Positions 7,546 to 17,021 of a stretch of DNA of 64,000 nucleotides are shown here, piece after piece; position 1 is the first letter of the stretch, and each line of letters opens with the position of its first letter. The notes beneath the pieces are model-generated. The model was not told the origin of the DNA. It was given only the letters and a program-made list of their open reading frames with translations, and did not search any database. A program made the position numbers and the translations under genes. The DNA comes from Trachythela sp. YZ-2020 (taxonomy: Eukaryota > Cnidaria > Anthozoa > Malacalcyonacea > Clavulariidae). The stretch is from contig JADLSH010000155.1 in NCBI GenBank assembly GCA_016169945.1, positions 3,107,501-3,171,500 of the forward strand. The letters are read 5' to 3'.

Positions 7546-8724
7546 CTAACTAACCTTTGTAAAAACCATGACTGGGTCGTAGATATCATACAGTAGATAG
7601 GAGTAGTCGTCACCGAAGTAATTTGTATAGGATTTTAGTTCTACGGTCGATCCTGTTGGGATGGTGATAAGACCTTCCATGTAAATTAGGTGTGGTAGTG
7701 TCGAATCACTGTATATGTTACCATCTGTTACAACCTTAAACTGGGTTTTAATAACATTTTCTATATAGACACATGTGTCCAGGTCGGCGTAGTCGGCGTC
7801 AGTAGTAGAGTACCAAGTCTTAGTCTTAGTAATGTTTGGACTACCCAACTCGACAAAAGTAGGCAATAAGGTTAGTTTGTATTTAACTATGTAATCTCCG
7901 GAGGTGGCTATTATGGTCTTCATAATTAGGTTATTATTTCGAGTACAGAATAGGTTATTCTTCGCGGTTATGTACGAGTGTTTACCTGCATTAGTGTGGA
8001 AAGACACCGAAAAACTACTAGCGTCCCCTTTAGGACCTGTGCTGCCAGTTGGACCAGGGTTGCCTTGATGACCTGTGTCGCCTTTATGCCCTTGTGGTCC
8101 TGTGTTCCCAGTGTTACCTTTTTGGCCACGAGACCCTGTGTTACCCTGACCGCCTATACTGCCAGTATCGCCTTTGGAACCAACCATGCCTGTGAACCCT
8201 CGTGGTCCGATGTCGCCTTTGTCGCCTTTATCGCCCTGGTCACCTTTTGAACCATCAGTTCCTCTAATGGCTGGCGGGCCTTGTATTCCTGTATCACCTT
8301 TAATGCCATGTAAGCCCTGATAACCTCGTGGGCCTTCTAATCCAGTAATTCCTTGTGGGCCAGTATTTCCTGTAAGTCCATGTGGACCTTGGCTTCCTTG
8401 GGGACCTGTGTTACCTTTGTCGCCTTTTGAACCGGTGTCACCTTTTTGGCCTTGTAGTCCTGGTTGACCGTCATAACCAATGGCGCCTGTAAGACCAACA
8501 ATACCTCGTGGGCCAAGATTTCCTTTGTCGCCTTTAAGACCTTGTTGGCCTTGGTCGCCCTTAAAACCTTTAAGACCTCGTTGTCCTGGGTTACCTTGTT
8601 GACCTTGTATTCCATCAGGACCTTGTGGCCATTGCGGGCCTTGCGGGCCTTGCGGGCCTTGCGGGCCTTGTTGACCACCTGTTGAGTATCTATTATCTCT
8701 TTTGTAACCAAATGCTAATGCCAT
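7546..8724 (-). CDS. Collagen-like fibre protein
   Basis: 392 residues. A short head (MALAFGYKRDNRYS) is followed by about 72 Gly-X-Y triplets (residues about 17-233) with one interruption near residue 150, then a C-terminal beta-rich domain (about 237-392) with many Thr/Tyr/Val strands. The layout (short anchor, triple-helical shaft, globular trimer head) matches viral fibres and C1q/TNF-like heads, so a virion surface fibre is inferred. ATG 8724 is preceded by AAATAAATAAATACAC. The head shares MAL-x-FGY with the next gene, suggesting a common assembly signal. Confidence 0.85.
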   Translation of the reverse strand: MALAFGYKRDNRYSTGGQQGPQGPQGPQGPQWPQGPDGIQGQQGNPGQRGLKGFKGDQGQQGLKGDKGNLGPRGIVGLTGAIGYDGQPGLQGQKGDTGSKGDKGNTGPQGSQGPHGLTGNTGPQGITGLEGPRGYQGLHGIKGDTGIQGPPAIRGTDGSKGDQGDKGDKGDIGPRGFTGMVGSKGDTGSIGGQGNTGSRGQKGNTGNTGPQGHKGDTGHQGNPGPTGSTGPKGDASSFSVSFHTNAGKHSYITAKNNLFCTRNNNLIMKTIIATSGDYIVKYKLTLLPTFVELGSPNITKTKTWYSTTDADYADLDTCVYIENVIKTQFKVVTDGNIYSDSTLPHLIYMEGLITIPTGSTVELKSYTNYFGDDYSYLLYDIYDPVMVFTKVS

Positions 8725-8815
8725 GTGTATTTATTTATTTCATAACTGGGTACAAAAGTTATGAAAGTCACACTGGAGGAGCGTAGCGACGACAGGGTGG
8801 TGTGAAGTGGTGTTA

Positions 8816-9304
8816 TTAGTACTCAACAATAAGATCTAAGTTTGACTCGTTACCAAAGGTGCCATCACTAATCTGTTTAATTTTTACGTAAAACACAGCT
8901 ATGTTTTTGAAGTTAGGAACAAGGTCGCTTATCGTAAACTCCTCGCTTAAAAGAAATATGTTTGACTGTCCAACTCTTTTAGTCATCAGGTCTATGTCTT
9001 TTAGGTCCACATCGGTGGCTACCTCGTTAGTGTCGTAAATGCGCAGCGAATATCTTACTGTAAGAGCGTTTATCACAGTGTCATTGTCAAATATGTGTGC
9101 CAAGAGGGTTAGTTTAGAGTCCTCAGTAAGTCCCGGCCCATAAATATAACACACAGGAAAGCCAAGTCTAACAGAGATTGGTGTTTTGTATGTTGTTTTT
9201 AAAATGTTATCATATGTAAAGTTGTAATGTAACGACCGTTGTGGTCTTAGTGTGTTATGGATCCAGTTTGGTTCGTCATTTGAGTATCCAAATCTAAGTG
9301 CCAT
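8816..9304 (-). CDS. Putative structural protein, unknown family
   Basis: From ATG 9304 it has 162 residues, starting MALRFGY like the collagen protein's MALAFGY. AAATAAAATACAC precedes this ATG, almost identical to the leader of the collagen gene, which is why I prefer it to the ATG at 9343. The sequence is beta-rich without membrane helices. It heads the minus-strand cluster 9304-6453. A role as a capsid-associated or fibre-partner protein is inferred from the context. Confidence 0.6.
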   Translation of the reverse strand: MALRFGYSNDEPNWIHNTLRPQRSLHYNFTYDNILKTTYKTPISVRLGFPVCYIYGPGLTEDSKLTLLAHIFDNDTVINALTVRYSLRIYDTNEVATDVDLKDIDLMTKRVGQSNIFLLSEEFTISDLVPNFKNIAVFYVKIKQISDGTFGNESNLDLIVEY

Positions 9305-9404
9305 GTGTATTTTATTTATATGTTCGAGAAGTGTTTTGTACATAGTGTTTTACAAGTGTTTGGGAAATGTTCGGCGAAATGTTTTGGGTTACGAGCGAGA
9401 CATG

Positions 9405-9461
9405 CGAGCGAGCGCTACGAGCGCTACGAGCGCTACGAGCGCTAGCGAGAGCGAGACATGC
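9405..9461. repeat. ACGAGCGCT minisatellite
   Basis: About four tandem ACGAGCGCT units, then related GCGAGAGCGAGA sequence. GC-rich and CpG-rich, in contrast to the AT-rich genes to the left. Long frames crossing it are repeat artefacts. Confidence 0.75.
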
Positions 9462-9587
9462 GAGACTTTCGACGAACATGCATACACGAGCGATAGCGAG
9501 ACATATCATATATCGCGATATGTGTGCTCGACGCGTCTGGCGACGACTCGTCGATGAATTTTGGATTGTTTTGGATTGTGACGTCAG

Positions 9588-9664
9588 ACGTGACCGCGCC
9601 TAGCGTCGCGCCTAGCGTCGCGCCTAGCGGCGTTAGCGACGACCGCGCCTAGCGAGGCGAGGGG
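9588..9664. repeat. CGCGCCTAGCG short tandem repeats
   Basis: Several near-copies of GACCGCGCCTAGCG / TCGCGCCTAGCG lie in the terminal noncoding region. No gene is supported from 9344 to 9997. Confidence 0.7.
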
Positions 9665-9718
9665 TAGATTTTTGTACATAGTGTTTTGTACATAGCGTTT
9701 TGGGACTTTTGGCGAAAT

Positions 9719-9926
9719 GTTTTGGATTGTGACGTTAGAATATTTATGACGTGAGCGATACATGCGAGCGCGAGCGAGCGAGGGACTATGCGTCACTTTT
9801 TTGGATTGTGACGTCAGAATATTTATGACGTGAGCGATACATGCGAGCGCGAGCGAGCGAGGGACTATGCGTCACTTTTTTGGATTGTGACGTCAGAATA
9901 TTTATGTGGTACTATACGTCACTTTT
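9719..9926. repeat. 79-bp tandem repeat with CRE-like TGACGTCA sites
   Basis: GGATTGTGACGT starts at 9724, 9803 and 9882, exactly 79 bp apart, giving about 2.6 copies. Each holds TGACGTCA or a one-base variant, a TATTTATG stretch and a GCGTCACTTTT tail. TGACGTCA is the ATF/CREB consensus, so this could be an enhancer-like terminal region. Confidence 0.8.
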
Positions 9927-9997
9927 TGGATGATGGTAAAAAGGTATGCGATTATGCGATATGGGAAAAGTGACGTATAGTGTCGTACATTACTACT
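9911..9997. repeat. Inverted repeat and proposed right end of the left element
   Basis: Arms 9911-9926 and 9966-9981 (ACTATACGTCACTTTT and its complement) enclose 39 bases. From 9997 inward the complement reads AGTAGTAATG, similar to the AGTAGC start of the Polinton terminus at 11601, so I place the element end at 9997. The partner terminus is outside the window. Confidence 0.4.
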
Positions 9998-10661
9998 AAC
10001 GTTTCCTTTCACGATTGACCTTATTACGAAGAATTTTAAACAAAACTGTTTCCACAACTAAAACAACTTGTCTCCGCGCTATTAAGGATTTAAGTTCATT
10101 ACTTATCCATGGCTGGTCGTTAGAATAAACTTTACTAGATATCAGGGGCATAATTGTATTTAAGCCATACGTTATCATGTTTGGACAGAGGTGAGGAAGC
10201 TTGAGCACGGTATTTTGGATAAGAAACGACCAAGACTTGATCGCCTACTTGAGGCCGTTTATCTCTGACCTTAATAGCTTCTCCTTTACTCGACGTTGGG
10301 GAATCAGCATAATGGTTACGTGATCGGATAAACCAAAAGGAGCTACAGGTATAGGCGACTGATAGTAAACAAGGAGGTCAGTAAAAATTTGATCCAAAAT
10401 ATTACTCCCACGAGTCGGAAACTTTATACATGGTTTGAGTTGAAAAGTTCTTACGACTACCTTGAGATCCAGTTTATTAAAATCACCTACCAATATACTT
10501 GCATGATTAGGAAACTTCAACTCAACCATTTCTAAAGACGATCTAATAGATTTATTGTCTGCGTGGGGGGTGGGGTTGAACAACTGCAATAACAATACCA
10601 GAAATGCCGCCAGGAAGCCGTCGAGGCCGTAATAGCGTCCATAATACTTCGTGAATCTCAC
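9998..10661 (-). pseudogene. Decayed LINE endonuclease fragment
   Basis: Minus-strand frames at 10245-10661 and 9996-10208 carry remains of an exonuclease-endonuclease-phosphatase domain: GDFN near 10485, a FPTRGSNILDQIF stretch near 10410 and SDH near 10320, in the correct order. Between the pieces the frame is broken and no reverse transcriptase is left. It is flanking DNA into which the left element seems to have inserted. Confidence 0.55.
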
Positions 10662-11400
10662 TACTTAGGTCAGGAAGAAGGTGGCATTTAATATTTTCTT
10701 TTACATATAGGCAAACACCGGCATGTGTTTTAGACTTTCGGTCTCTTCTAAAAAAGTTTGTATCCCACTTTATTCACAGCCTCATCAGGAATACTTTCCC
10801 TGAGCCATGTTTCAGTAAAAAGTGCGAGATCTATGTTCTTAGATAGAACAAAATGGGAAATACAAGGAGGAATTGTCCTGTGCTCGGTTGTAAAAGCAGT
10901 AACCTTGCAAGACTAGCTAATCATCTCGATGACTCGATCAAGTCCATGGTATGCACACCGACGAACGTGCTAAATGGTTAAATGGAGTAAAATTGGGATT
11001 TTTGTACCCTTACACGAAGATAAAGAATTAAATGTGGAAAAAACTCTGGAAGATTAATAAAGCGACAAGAGGAAATGGCAACTAACTTTAATACCTTTGC
11101 AAGAGCGCAATCAAATTGGTAATTGACTACAAATAGAAACTATAGCAGCACAGAAGAACTGTCCACGAAGTGGCAAATGTAACTTGTAGACTTTACTAAC
11201 GTTGTAAAATAAATTTTAATCAATAAATGTGTTTAAAAATGAATCTGTATGTGCTGTACGTACATTGCACAATATTTCCCCGTCGTATAATTGTATATTC
11301 TCAATTTATTCATATTTTTAAGCCACAAAATCTTAAATACCCGTAATTACCTAATAAGCGCTAAATGTTTATATACAATGTTTGTAAATCAAGACTTATT
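10662..11400. other. No gene seen
   Basis: AT-rich sequence, partly decayed LINE upstream sequence to about 10890. No frame, RNA or repeat structure could be supported. Confidence 0.5.
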
Positions 11401-11404
11401 CAAC

Positions 11405-11585
11405 ACTTTTTACAGAAAATTTCCGCAGAGCAGGGTTTGAACCTGCGAGCTAGTGATCTACAGTCATTGGCTCTATGAACAGAGCTACCGACAGTTTGAC
11501 GGCCCTGTGAGAGATTCGAACTCTCGTTAACCTTAAATCTTATAGTGCGTTTAATGCGTTTCATCTGTCCGCCACCAGTGCCAAT
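11405..11585 (-). repeat. tRNA-derived, apparently dimeric SINE
   Basis: On the minus strand a tRNA-like unit with a T-arm (GAGAGTTCGAATCTCTC, near 11510-11526) is followed by a second unit with a D-arm (GTAGCTCTGTTCATAGAGC, near 11470-11488), an anticodon-loop-like CTGTAGA and a T-arm AGGTTCAAACCCT. The second resembles tRNA-Tyr; the first resembles a long-variable-arm tRNA. Stems are imperfect, so this is a SINE or pseudo-tRNA pair rather than working tRNA genes. Confidence 0.5.
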
Positions 11586-11594
11586 ATAACTTGA

Positions 11595-11600
11595 AAGCAC
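11595..11600. repeat. Target-site duplication, left copy (AAGCAC)
   Basis: AAGCAC directly left of the Polinton terminus is repeated exactly at 29881-29886. A 6-bp TSD is the Polinton/Maverick hallmark. Confidence 0.9.
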
Positions 11601-11664
11601 AGTAGCTTATCCCCTACATCCAGGATAGGAAGTAATTAGTATTCAAAATGGCGTCGCGTGCGTC
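11601..11664. repeat. Polinton left TIR
   Basis: Matches the complement of 29817-29880 with one visible mismatch (A at 11627 versus C in the partner). It starts with AG, as usual for Polintons. Confidence 0.92.
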
Positions 11665-11686
11665 ATATTGGGAAGTGACGTCATAG

Positions 11687-11850
11687 TTGTACGTACGCCT
11701 TGTACGTACCCCCTGTACGTACGCATTGTACGTACGCATTGTACGTACGCATTGTACGTACGCATTGTACGTACGCCTTGTACGTACGCCTTGTACGTAC
11801 GCCTTGTACGTACACATTGTACGTACGCATTGTACGTACGCAGTGTACGA
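11687..11850. repeat. 13-bp tandem array with GTACGTAC cores, 13 copies
   Basis: GTACG starts every 13 bases from 11689 to 11845 without slippage. The commonest unit is TTGTACGTACGCA; others vary at the last bases (GCC, CCC, ACA). A lone GTACGTACG copy lies near the ATPase-block start at 25133. It lies between the TIR and the polymerase promoter. Frames crossing it are artefacts. Confidence 0.9.
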
Positions 11851-11877
11851 GACTATAAACATTGTTTTTTAAGGGGT

Positions 11878-11903
11878 GTGACGTCATATTACGTTATAAA
11901 TAC
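11878..11903 (+). promoter_or_regulatory. CRE-like site plus TATA box before PolB
   Basis: GTGTGACGTCATATTACG is followed by TTATAAATACGG, about 60 bases before the polymerase ATG at 11964. It resembles a simple RNA polymerase II promoter with an ATF/CREB site. A second TGACGTCA lies at about 11676. Confidence 0.55.
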
Positions 11904-11963
11904 GGGTTTTTGAGCGAAAAAAGCTCATAGTGCATTTATCTTTCAGTGGAGAAACATTTGAAA

Positions 11964-14900
11964 ATGAATACGAGAATAAGCAATTGTCAAACTCTAGCAG
12001 AGTTAACCTCGCTGGAGAGAACATGTGTGTTGAGTGAAGTTGAACGACGACTAGTGTTCGAAAGGCAAATGGAAATCTTTCAACGTATAAGGGAATGGCG
12101 AGTGGAAAACACCCAACTAGGGCTTGTGGCTGACTTTACCGATACCTGGACACCCGAACAACGCGAAGCGTTTATGTATGATTGGCAGAACGACGAACCA
12201 GTGTTACAGAAAGGCCAGAAGAGAGCTTATGATGATATGAATGAAGAGATAAACGATGAGCCTATGGTACAAGTCGGTTGTGGCCAGAAAATATCTTATG
12301 AGGAGATGAACGATGGCGCAAGTACATCTGATGAGGTTAGCGATAACTTTTTTACTGTCAAAGATGTTAAACAAGTAAAAGTGAAAAAGTTTAATACTAC
12401 CGGTACGGATTATGCTATTCAATTTACGGACATGTTTGCACATTTGGAACTTTCCCAATTCCATAATCGGCTTCTTTAAATATTCGAGAATTTGTTGAAT
12501 ACCATTGCCCAAGATATTCCTCCCCATGATCAAGTCCGTTTTGTATTACGGTCGCCTGTGCTTGATCCCCCATTTCTCTTCCTTTCATGCCTCGTCAACG
12601 TTTGACGACCGAACGCGTGTTAGCTGAAATTGAACGTGTCATCCAATCTAATAAGAAATTTCGATTGAACGATACGGTTAGTGTTAACATGATTCATGTA
12701 GAAATGCCTCATGGTGGCAGGGGTTCGAAGCGAAGCGAGATTAATTTAGAGAAGCACTTAGCCAAAAAAGGATCGATTGTTAGGATTCAAAACAAGGATG
12801 AACTATGTTTAGCAAGAGCTCTGGTCGTTGCCATGGCCAAGATTGAAAACGATAGCCGAGATCGTCAAATACGAAACCATCAACGACCACTACAAACCCG
12901 TCTAGCGCGTGAATTACACGAAAAAGCGGACGTTCCCCTTGGACCCTGTGGCATGGATGAAGTCAAACGGTTCCAAACGTATCTAACCGATTACCAAATC
13001 AATATCGTATCTAAAGAGGCACCAAAGCAGTCTCGTCTATACCGGTCCTGAGAAAGAGAAAAAGATTTACCTTTACCTTCATGATAGTCATTACGATGTT
13101 ATTACCACCATGCCCGGGTTTATGGCGCGGAATCTATATTGCCACGTATGTAAGAAAGCTTACGATCACGAAAGGGATCATTTATGTCCCAACGCGTGTA
13201 AATGTTGTCGTTTTCCCGACTGTCCTATCGTGTCCTGGATGCATTGTGACAAATGTAATCGATGTTTTAAAAGCCAAGAAAGTTTCGATAGACATAAACA
13301 ATCGATGAGAAAATCAAAATCGATTTGTTCTGATCTAGTCAAATGCCCTGATTGCAACACTACTGTCAGACGAACCCAGAAGAATCCGGACAAGCATCAT
13401 TGTGGCATGACAAAATGTCGTATATGTAAAGAGTATACTCGACCCGGTGATCACTACTGTTACATCCAGCCTGAAAAGAAACGAGACGACAACGTGTCGG
13501 ACAGTGATGCATCGGACGAAGACACATCCCGATGCGGATACGATCAATTGCTTTTCTTTGATTTTGAATGTCGTCAAGAAAACGGGAATCACGAACCTAA
13601 TTTATGCGTGATTCAGAACGAAGCCGGCGACGAATGGTCGTTTCAAGGAGACAATACGCGAAATGAATTCTGCGAATGGTTGTTTACCGAGGAACATGAA
13701 GGATGTATTGTATTGGCGCACAACTTCCAAGGGTATGACAGTTATTTCATCTTACAGTACCTACGCGAGAACGATGTGAAATATGATGTGATCATGCGCG
13801 GTGCCAAGGTCCATACACTATCAGTACCTATGTTCAAAATCAAGTTTATCAAGTTTATCATTGAGTTTTATCCCAATGAGATTAGCTGATTTTCCTAAAA
13901 CCTTTGGTATCGACGAACTTGCAAAAGGCTATTTCCCTCATCTGTTTAACAAGAAAGAGAACGAGAATTATGTCGGACCCATACCTCCCAGTTTATCCTA
14001 CAATCCTGGTGGAATGAGTCCTGCCGAGAAGGAAAAGTTTTTAGAATGGCACACTGAATTGAAAGAGAACGATTATGTGTTCGACTTCCAGCAAGAAATC
14101 CTCGCCTACTGTCGCTCTGACGTCGATATTCTCCGCCGCTGTTGTCTTGATTTCCGTGAGTTGTTCCGTGACGTTACTGATATCGATCCCTTTGAAAAAT
14201 GCCTGACCATCGCCTCGGCTTGTAATTTGGTATACCGAACCAATTACCTCCAAGAAAATACCATTGCCATCATTCCTCCACACGGTTACCATCCGAAAAC
14301 CAAACAATCCAATATCGCCTTGAAATGGCTTTCCTATACGGCGGAAAAGAATGATATCCATATTCAACATAAACGAAATGGTGGAGAAAAGAGCGTGCAT
14401 CGATATTTCCTGGATGGATATCACGAAGAGACTAACACGGCTTATGAGTTCCATGGATGTTTTTGGCATGGATGTTTGAATTGCTATGCCCGTGATACAG
14501 TCAACCCAGTAAGTGAAAAAACAATGCACGATCTTTACGAAGCCACAGTACAAAAAGCTCTTTACCTTGAAGAACGCGGTTTCAATCTCGTTGAAGTATG
14601 GGAATGCGATATAAAGAAAGAGCTGGAACGTGATGAGGACATGAAAACATACTTTGACAATTATGATTTGGTGGATCCTTTGGAGCCTCGAGACGGTTTT
14701 TTTGGCGGTCGAACCAACGCAGTCAAACTTTACCATGAGTGCGAGGACGGTGAAAAAATAAACTACCTAGATTTCACTAGCCTCTATCCCTGGTGCAACA
14801 AGATGACAAAGACAGTCGTTGGTTGTCCTCGTATTATCACCGAGAATTTCGACGACATTTCCACTTATTTTGGTATGATCAAGTGCACGGTAATACCACC

Positions 14901-16020
14901 TCGAGGTCTTTTCCATCCTGTCCTTCCCTATCGTAGCCAGGGTAAGTTGATGTTCCCTCTGTGCAAAACCTGTGCAGATACATGTAACCAGACCCCCTGT
15001 ACCCATTCCGATAACGAAAGAGCTATCCAAGGAACCTGGTGCCACGTAGAGTTGGAGAAAGCCCTAGAGAAAGGTTATCAAATCCTACAGCTCCACGAAG
15101 TGTGGCATTTTCCTGAAACCTCTGACGAGCTGTTTAAAGACTACATGAACACCTTTATGAAAATCAAGCAGGAGGCGAGCGGGTACCCGAAGGACTGCAT
15201 CACCGAAGAACAAAAACAGCGATATGTGGACGAGTACTACGAACACGAAGGAATACAGTTGGATCGAAGCAAAATTGAGCATAATCCTGGATTGCGCGCC
15301 CTAGCAAAATTGATGCTGAATTCGTTTTGGGGTAAATTCGCGCAACGACCCAACATGGTGAAAACGTTAGAGATTCGAGATCCCGAAGTGTATTTTGACT
15401 ACCTTTCCTCCGACGAAATTAACGTGCTTGATGTTAATCTGGTGAGCGACGAGATGATAGAGATTCGATATGAGTACACCGAAAATTTTATCGAACCAAA
15501 CAACGCCAAAACCAATGTAATCATCGCCGCTTTCACCACCGCTTATGCCCGTCTCAAACTCTATGATGTGTTGGACCAATTGCAGGAAAGAGTATTGTAT
15601 TACGATACGGATTCGGTAATTTATGTCAGCAAACCCGGTGATCCAGAGCCCCCGATAGGTCCTTATCTTGGCGATTTAACCGACGAGTTAGGAGGGGATC
15701 ACATTACCACCTTCATTTCGGGCGGTCCAAAGAATTATTGTTACCGTACCAATACGGATAAAATCGAGACCAAGATACGCGGGATCACCCTGGATTGTAC
15801 TGCAAGACAAACGGTGAACTTTGACGTTATACGTGAACTGGTGTATCGTCACGCAGTGTGGAACGAGACCCGTCAAGTTACTGTAGACATTCCGTACAAG
15901 ATTACTCGGAATGTAAAGACCAAGAACATCGAAACAAAACGCATGAAAAAAGACTATCGTATTGTATATAACACACGTGTAATTGTGGATGATTACGAAA
16001 CATTACCTTATGGATTTTAA
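11964..16020 (+). pseudogene. polB: Protein-primed DNA polymerase B, frame-broken
   Basis: The gene is spread over four open segments: 11964-12479, 12587-13051, 13110-13889 and about 13870-16020. The N-terminal part is poorly characterised. A Cys/His zinc-finger region spans about 13140-13440. The exonuclease follows: DFE (13560-13568), HNFQGYDSYF (13719-13748) and YCRSDVDIL (about 14107). Polymerase motif A D-x2-SLYP is at 14770-14790, NSFWGKF near 15318, and catalytic YYDTDS at 15598-15615. An EFHGCFWHGC cysteine insert lies near 14450. It would replicate the element by protein priming. Frame changes near 12478, 13045 and 13870 (the last beside a duplicated AAGTTTATC) disable it. A CRE/TATA promoter precedes it. 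Confidence 0.9.
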
Positions 16021-16117
16021 AATTATATTATGACGTTCTCGCCATTTTATGGCTATTTATACAATTAAAAAAAGTTGTTCATACTGTTTGAAATAAATGT
16101 TACAAAATCTAAGCTTG

Positions 16118-16471
16118 TTAGTTTTCAATGTTCAGATTATGATAGTGGTCCAAATTCATCCCCGTTTCTTCTTCTAGCGCCGCCACTTGCTTTTCGTTTT
16201 TTCTAGCCAAGTCCCACATCATCGTTTCCTTAGCGTTCATATGATAGGTAAAGTTCGGTCCCTGGGGGGCTCGGGGTACCGATACACCTGTTAATGTTTC
16301 CAATATGATTTGCGTCAACATAATGGAGTGCAACGTTGCATTATCGATAAGCGTTGCTGGTATTATATTCTTCTCTATCAAAAGTCGCATCAAATCCAGA
16401 GTTGCCAAATTTCCCTCTTGCGTTATAATTTTATCCGAAAGCCAATGCGTTACAATGTTTCTCCAAACCAT
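16118..16471 (-). CDS. Unknown Polinton protein
   Basis: 117 residues from ATG 16471. Mostly helical, with a Pro/Gly turn (PRAPQGPNF) in the middle and a Lys/Glu-rich end. It lies tail-to-tail with PolB, the first of four small minus-strand genes between PolB and the integrase. No motif recognised. Confidence 0.55.
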   Translation of the reverse strand: MVWRNIVTHWLSDKIITQEGNLATLDLMRLLIEKNIIPATLIDNATLHSIMLTQIILETLTGVSVPRAPQGPNFTYHMNAKETMMWDLARKNEKQVAALEEETGMNLDHYHNLNIEN

Positions 16472-16560
16472 GTTGCTTCTTAAAAATGTTTGTTTGATCT
16501 GAAGAAAATCAGGAGCGGTGCCGGGTTTTTATAGATTTTTCAAATTGTTACATTTTCTGC

Positions 16561-16827
16561 TTATGGAGTGACTTTCATTTCGTCAAGAAACTTTCCCATG
16601 ATATCGTAATCTTCAGAGATATATCCATGCTTGACACATGCGTACCAAACCTTTTCAATAAACTCTTCATTAGTATATACATATACATCGTCATCATAAA
16701 CGGCAACCCCTTTTTCAAACTCTTCATCTGTCAAATCATTTAAGATTTTATTCTCAAAACTAGAAGCACACATATTGACAAGAAGCACAAGTTGATTCTT
16801 AGCCATGAACAGTATGTTGATAGTCAT
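16561..16827 (-). CDS. Small acidic Polinton protein, unknown
   Basis: From ATG 16827 it has 88 residues; the longer reading would need a GTG start. A hydrophobic N-terminus (about 1-22) is followed by an acidic half rich in Asp/Glu/Tyr (TDEEFEKGVAVYDDDVYVYT). It could be a membrane-anchored or accessory protein. It lies in the minus-strand cluster 16118-17791. Confidence 0.45.
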   Translation of the reverse strand: MTINILFMAKNQLVLLVNMCASSFENKILNDLTDEEFEKGVAVYDDDVYVYTNEEFIEKVWYACVKHGYISEDYDIMGKFLDEMKVTP

Positions 16828-17021
16828 GTTGTGTGCCACGACGCTGTCGAGCGATTATGATCAAAATCAGACTTGACGCAGTGTTTTTATAGGGAAATTG
16901 GTAAAGATTGCTACATTTGAATGCTCCCACTTGATTTTAGATGTTTATAACCTTACAGAGAAATAAATAACAGCACTTTTGGGTTTTGATTTTAATTACA
17001 CCGCTTTACAATGTTCATGTT

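Noticed and set aside
7978..8711. Frames overlapping the collagen gene on both strands
   Set aside because: They are shadows of the Gly-X-Y codon periodicity.
9252..9796. Ala/Arg-rich frames in the terminal region
   Set aside because: They cross GC-rich minisatellites and have no start context or conserved features.
11614..11913. Four repetitive frames over the GTACGTAC array
   Set aside because: The repeats themselves keep the frames open on both strands; no unique protein sequence.
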